Source: Aquincola agrisoli (lineage in GTDB: Bacteria > Pseudomonadota > Gammaproteobacteria > Burkholderiales > Burkholderiaceae_C). Taken from it: DNA of 64,000 nt. The notes below the pieces were generated by a model. It ran no database searches, was not told the origin of the DNA, and worked only from the letters and a program-made list of their open reading frames with translations. The stretch is from the NCBI RefSeq assembly GCF_036621135.1, contig NZ_JAZIBG010000009.1:310001-374000 (forward strand). The letters are read 5' to 3'. Made by a program: the position numbers and the translations under genes. Numbering within the stretch: position 1 is the stretch's first letter; the number at the start of each line of letters is the position of its first letter. Below, in pieces: positions 60,747-64,000 of the stretch.

Positions 60747-62506
60747 CATCCTCATCATCGCCTGCGGCACCCGCCACCCCCGCCCGCGCCGCACGCGAGC
60801 TGTACGGCGCGCTGTGGCACTACGCGCAAGGCGCGCGCGGCCAGCTCGTGGGCGCGCTGTCGCTGCTGGGCGGCTCGCAGCTCATCCGGCTGACGATGCC
60901 CTGGCTGGCGGCACAGGCCATCAACGCGCTGCAGCGCGGGCAGATGGAGGCGTCGGCCAAGTGGATCGGCGGGCTGATGCTGGTGTACCTCGTCTCGTGG
61001 CTGATGCATGGCCCCGGCCGCGTGCTGGAGCGCAACGTGGGTGTGCGCGTGCGCGAGGCGCTGGCCGACCGGCTCTACGGCCGCATCGCCGGCGCGCCGC
61101 TCGCCTGGCACGGCGGGCACCACTCGGGCGAGCTGCAGCACCGCGTGCACCAGGCCAGCCGGGCGCTGTCCGACTTCGCGCAGAACCAGTTCGTGTACCT
61201 GCAGAACATCGTCAACTTCGTCGGGCCGCTGGTGGCGCTGTCGTTGCTGTCGCTCGGCAGCGGCCTGCTGGCGCTGGGCGGCTACGTGTGCATCGCGCTG
61301 GTGATCCTGCGCTTCGACCGCGCGCTGATGCTGCTGGTGCGCCAGGAGAACGATGCCGACCGCCGCTACGTGGCCGCGCTGCTCGACTTCATCGGCAACG
61401 CCTCCACCGTCATCGGGCTGCGGCTGGCCTCGGCGTCGCGGCTGCTGATGCGCCGGCGCATGCAGGCGGTGTCCGGGCCGTTGAAGCGCGCGGTCGTCGT
61501 CAACGAGAGCAAGTGGTTCGCAGTCGACATCATGGGCCTGGGGCTCACCTGGGGCCTGGTGGTGATGTACGTGTGGCAGACGCGCACGCCCGGCGAGGCG
61601 GTGATGCTGGGCGGCGTGTTCATGATCTACCAGTACGCGCAGCAGACGGCCGGCGTGATCGGCTCGATGGCGGGCAACTTCCAGAGCTTCGCGCGCATGC
61701 ACACCGATTTCCGCAGCGCGCAGCCCATCCTCGATGCGCCGGCGCGGCCCGACGAGGGGGCCGAGGCGCTGCGGGCGGACGCGGGCTGGCAGCGGCTCGA
61801 CGTGCAAGGCCTCGGCTGGGCCTATGCCGACAGCGCGCGCGGCGGCGGCCTGCGCGACGTGGCGCTCGCGCTGCGGCGCGGCCAGCGCGTGGCGCTGGTG
61901 GGCCCCAGCGGCGGCGGCAAGAGCACGCTGCTGCGGCTGCTGGCGGGCCTGTACGTGCCGACGCAGGGCACGGTCGCGCTCGATGGCCAGGTGCAGCCTT
62001 GGCCGGTGCTGCGCACGCTGGCCACGCTGATCCCGCAGGAGACCGAGGTGTTCGAGGCCAGCGTGCGCGAGAACCTGGGCTTCGGCCAGCCGAAGCCCGA
62101 ACCCGACCTGCAGGCCGCGGTGCACGCCAGTGCGTTCGACGAGGTGTTGGCCGCGATGCACGGCGACCTCGACACGCCGCTCACCGAGCGCGGCTTCAAC
62201 CTCTCGGGCGGCCAGCGCCAGCGGCTGTGCCTGGCGCGCGGCGTGCTCGCCTCGCAGGGCAGCTCGCTGCTGCTGCTCGACGAGCCGACCAGCGCGCTCG
62301 ATGCGGCGACCGAGGCCAAGGTGCTCGACCGCATCGCCGAGCGTTTTCCCCAGGCGTGCCTGATCGCGTCGATCCACCGCCTGAGCCTGCTGTCGCACTT
62401 CGACACGGTGGTGTTGATGGAAGCCGGCCAGGTGCGCGACGCCGGCCCGCGCGAGGAGGTGCTGCGGCGCCAGCCGCAACTGCGGCAGACGGGCGAGCGG
62501 GCCTGA
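60743..62506 (+). CDS. ABC exporter, fused permease and ATPase
   Basis: 587 aa. The TTG start overlaps the HAD stop (TTGA), so translation is likely coupled. The membrane domain covers about 20-310 with six helices (VGALSLLGGSQLIRLTMPWL ... GLGLTWGLVVMYVWQ). The ATPase part has Walker A GPSGGGKST (~388), Q-loop LIPQETEVF, signature LSGGQRQR (~487), Walker B LLLLDEPTSALD (~510) and the switch His in ASIHRLSLL. It resembles MsbA/multidrug-type half-transporters that dimerise. The substrate is unknown; it may not be part of C1 metabolism. Confidence 0.9.
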   Translation: MTSSSSPAAPATPARAARELYGALWHYAQGARGQLVGALSLLGGSQLIRLTMPWLAAQAINALQRGQMEASAKWIGGLMLVYLVSWLMHGPGRVLERNVGVRVREALADRLYGRIAGAPLAWHGGHHSGELQHRVHQASRALSDFAQNQFVYLQNIVNFVGPLVALSLLSLGSGLLALGGYVCIALVILRFDRALMLLVRQENDADRRYVAALLDFIGNASTVIGLRLASASRLLMRRRMQAVSGPLKRAVVVNESKWFAVDIMGLGLTWGLVVMYVWQTRTPGEAVMLGGVFMIYQYAQQTAGVIGSMAGNFQSFARMHTDFRSAQPILDAPARPDEGAEALRADAGWQRLDVQGLGWAYADSARGGGLRDVALALRRGQRVALVGPSGGGKSTLLRLLAGLYVPTQGTVALDGQVQPWPVLRTLATLIPQETEVFEASVRENLGFGQPKPEPDLQAAVHASAFDEVLAAMHGDLDTPLTERGFNLSGGQRQRLCLARGVLASQGSSLLLLDEPTSALDAATEAKVLDRIAERFPQACLIASIHRLSLLSHFDTVVLMEAGQVRDAGPREEVLRRQPQLRQTGERA

Positions 62507-62911
62507 CTAGAGCCAGGTGCCCGAGCCCTGCGGCATCTGGATCTGCATCGCCGGATCGCTGCCGCTGACGAAGGCGCCGATCAGCAGGCTGAGCACCGAG
62601 ACGAACAGGCTCGCGAACAGCGCCGTCCAGAAGCCCGAGACGCGGAAGCCCTTCACAAGGGCCGCGACGAGCAGGATCATCAGCGCGTTGATGACGAGCA
62701 GGAAGAGCCCGAAGCTCAGCAGCGTCAGCGGCAGCGTCAGCACGATCAGCAGCGGCTTGACGATGGCGTTGGCGAAGCCCAGCAGCAGCGCCGAGACGAC
62801 GAGCGCCCCGGTGCTGTCGAACCGGAGGCCCTTGAAGATGTGGCTGGCCACCCAGAGCGACAGCGCCGTGATGGCCCAGTGGACGAGGAAGGGCGTGATC
62901 TGTTCGAACAT
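62507..62911 (-). CDS. Phage holin family IV-like small membrane protein (YvlD-like)
   Basis: 134 aa. Four hydrophobic segments: FLVHWAITALSLWVASHIF, GALVVSALLLGFANAIVKPL, LPLTLLSFGLFLLVINALMI and FWTALFASLFVSVLSLLIGA. The segment FANAIVKPLL...TLPLTLLSFG is the signature of the YvlD/holin family. These chromosomal proteins are often stress- or envelope-related rather than phage holins. The start may be the ATG three codons earlier (62920). The stop abuts the ABC exporter stop (convergent). Confidence 0.88.
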   Translation of the reverse strand: MFEQITPFLVHWAITALSLWVASHIFKGLRFDSTGALVVSALLLGFANAIVKPLLIVLTLPLTLLSFGLFLLVINALMILLVAALVKGFRVSGFWTALFASLFVSVLSLLIGAFVSGSDPAMQIQMPQGSGTWL

Positions 62912-63154
62912 GCGGGGCATGCTAGCAGCCGGGCCGGCAGCCACTTCGTCACGTCGCCGCCGGTCTGTGTGGTGCGGCAGCATCGAAGCGGCGGCCCTGT
63001 GGGGAATTGTTCACAGCCTGCAAGCTATGCTGCCGGCTGGCGGGCGACCTGGTGATCGCACGCCGTTCATGCACCTGCTCCCTGGCGCCCCCGCGCGGCC
63101 CCGAAGCAGTCCCGGCAGGTGCGTGCGATTTGACAGAGGAAACGGGAACAAGGG

Positions 63155-63955
63155 ATGACGGAGTCACTGCTGGCGGCGCCACACGGGCGCAACGCCTTCC
63201 TGGCGGCAGTTGACGCGCTATTGCTGGTGAACAGCGTCGAGGAACTGGTCGACTGCCTGCGCCGCGAGGTGCAGGCGCTGCTGCCCTATGGCTGCGTGGT
63301 GGGGGGCCTGGGCCGTGTGTCGGGCGGCCGCGTCGTGCCGGAGATGCTCGTCACCGACGACTTTCCTGCCGAGTACCTCGAGACCATCCGGGGGCCGTCG
63401 GCCAGCCTGCGCAGCGCGGTGCTGGCCCGCTGGCTGCGCAGCGGCAAGCCGGTGTGCATGGAGCTCGGCCGCAGCAACGCGGAGCTGTCGGCGCAGGAGC
63501 TCCATCTGGCGCGCCGCTTCGAGTTCCGCAACGTGCTGGCCCATGGGCACTTCATGCCGCGCGAAGGGCTGCTGACCTACTTCAGCTTCCACCGCTTCGC
63601 GGCCTCGGTCACCGAGGACCAGCGCCGGCTGGTGGCGCGGCTGATGCCGCATCTGCACTGCGCGGCCACGCGGGTGCGCATGCAGGGCCTGCCGGACCGG
63701 GAGGCCCCGGCGGCGCTGACCTCCCGGCAGCAGGACATCGTCGAATGGCTGCTGCTCGGCAAGACCAACTGGGAGATCGCCCAGATCGTCGGCACCAGCG
63801 TTGCCAACATCAAGTACCACGTCAGCAGGCTGATGCGCATGCACCAGGTGTCGTCGCGGGCCTCGCTCGTGTTCAGCCTGGTCACGCACCCTGCCGATCC
63901 GGCGCGCACGCGGCCTGGATGCGCGACAGCAGCCGCCGGCGTATCCACCCGCTGA
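63155..63955 (+). CDS. LuxR-type regulator, EpsA-like (exosortase/EPS-associated)
   Basis: 266 aa. The N-terminal ~180 residues are a ligand-like domain (AFLAAVDALLLVNSVEELVD, LQALLPYG-type segment, FEFRNVLAHGHFMPREGLLTYFSF). The C terminus is a LuxR HTH (LTSRQQDIVEWLLLGKTNWE, GTSVANIKYHVSRLM). The plan matches the EpsA family tied to PEP-CTERM/exosortase exopolysaccharide loci in betaproteobacteria; no such genes are in view, so they may lie to the right. The 3' end overlaps a convergent frame by 74 bp. Confidence 0.8.
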   Translation: MTESLLAAPHGRNAFLAAVDALLLVNSVEELVDCLRREVQALLPYGCVVGGLGRVSGGRVVPEMLVTDDFPAEYLETIRGPSASLRSAVLARWLRSGKPVCMELGRSNAELSAQELHLARRFEFRNVLAHGHFMPREGLLTYFSFHRFAASVTEDQRRLVARLMPHLHCAATRVRMQGLPDREAPAALTSRQQDIVEWLLLGKTNWEIAQIVGTSVANIKYHVSRLMRMHQVSSRASLVFSLVTHPADPARTRPGCATAAAGVSTR

Positions 63956-64000
63956 AGGGGCGGACCAGCAGCCAGTAGGGCAGGAAGCGCCTGCGGGCGG
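63882..64000 (-). CDS. C-terminal end of a gene cut by the right edge
   Basis: A minus-strand frame enters from the right edge and stops at 63882, giving ~38 residues such as RRRFLPYWLLVRPFSGWIRR and RLLSRIQAAC. The Trp/Phe/Arg-rich pattern is protein-like and ends in a natural stop. The family cannot be named. It overlaps the 3' end of the EpsA-like gene. Confidence 0.4.
   Translation of the reverse strand, partial: ARRRFLPYWLLVRPFSGWIRRRLLSRIQAACAPDRQGA

Overview
The window reads as a high-GC betaproteobacterium of the order Burkholderiales, probably a methylotroph or facultative methylotroph related to Methylibium, Rubrivivax or Leptothrix. The evidence is a nearly complete tetrahydromethanopterin (H4MPT)/methylofuran C1-oxidation gene set, an NAD-dependent molybdenum formate dehydrogenase of the fds type, a tripartite tricarboxylate transport receptor, and Burkholderiales-style intergenic repeats. 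Family assignments come from reading the translated sequence; no database search was run.

Layout. 1-3300: the end of a plasmid/chromid-type parB, a strong terminator, an 895-bp gap, and a 655-aa tyrosine recombinase. This suggests the left edge lies near a partition region of a replicon or large element. 3300-15410: accessory housekeeping and stress-type genes: a DMT exporter, two short-chain dehydrogenases (one lacking the catalytic lysine), a ROK-family protein, many very small hypothetical proteins, and a secreted PD40-amidohydrolase lipoprotein. 15538-20883: fdsGBAD, formate to CO2 with NAD+. 20975-26413: an MFS exporter, a DUF1800/DUF1501 secreted pair, and a pterin-carbinolamine-dehydratase-like protein. 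27103-31608: one isolated 1501-aa gene of visibly lower GC encoding predicted DUF4297-like nuclease, TPR, GreA/B-C-like and PIN domains. It is a candidate anti-phage or conflict effector, flanked by 0.7-0.8 kb of geneless, relic-like DNA. 32435-60746: the C1 cluster.

The C1 cluster works as one pathway. Fae joins formaldehyde to H4MPT, MtdB oxidises methylene-H4MPT, Mch hydrolyses methenyl-H4MPT, FhcABCD moves the formyl group to methylofuran and releases formate, and Fds oxidises the formate. Around these lie cofactor biosynthesis genes. For H4MPT: an MptG-like RFAP synthase, FolB, a DHPS-like protein, a DmrB-like flavoprotein, a PabBC fusion and RimK-like ATP-grasp ligases. For methylofuran: MfnB-, MfnD-, MfnE- and MfnF-like proteins. 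A sigma54-dependent AcoR-like activator sits in the middle. I find sigma54 -24/-12 promoters ahead of the mptG-like gene, folB, fhcB and possibly the DUF447 gene. A recurrent ACAC-N-GTGT palindrome lies near three of these promoter regions, and one more copy lies upstream of fae. Together these suggest a dedicated sigma54 C1 regulon. A catechol module (catB, catC, a LysR regulator with an ATAC-N7-GTAT operator, and a TTT receptor) is inserted within the methylofuran genes. 60743-64000: an ABC exporter, a small membrane protein, an EpsA-like LuxR regulator and the end of a truncated convergent gene.

No rRNA, tRNA, CRISPR array or intact insertion sequence was seen.
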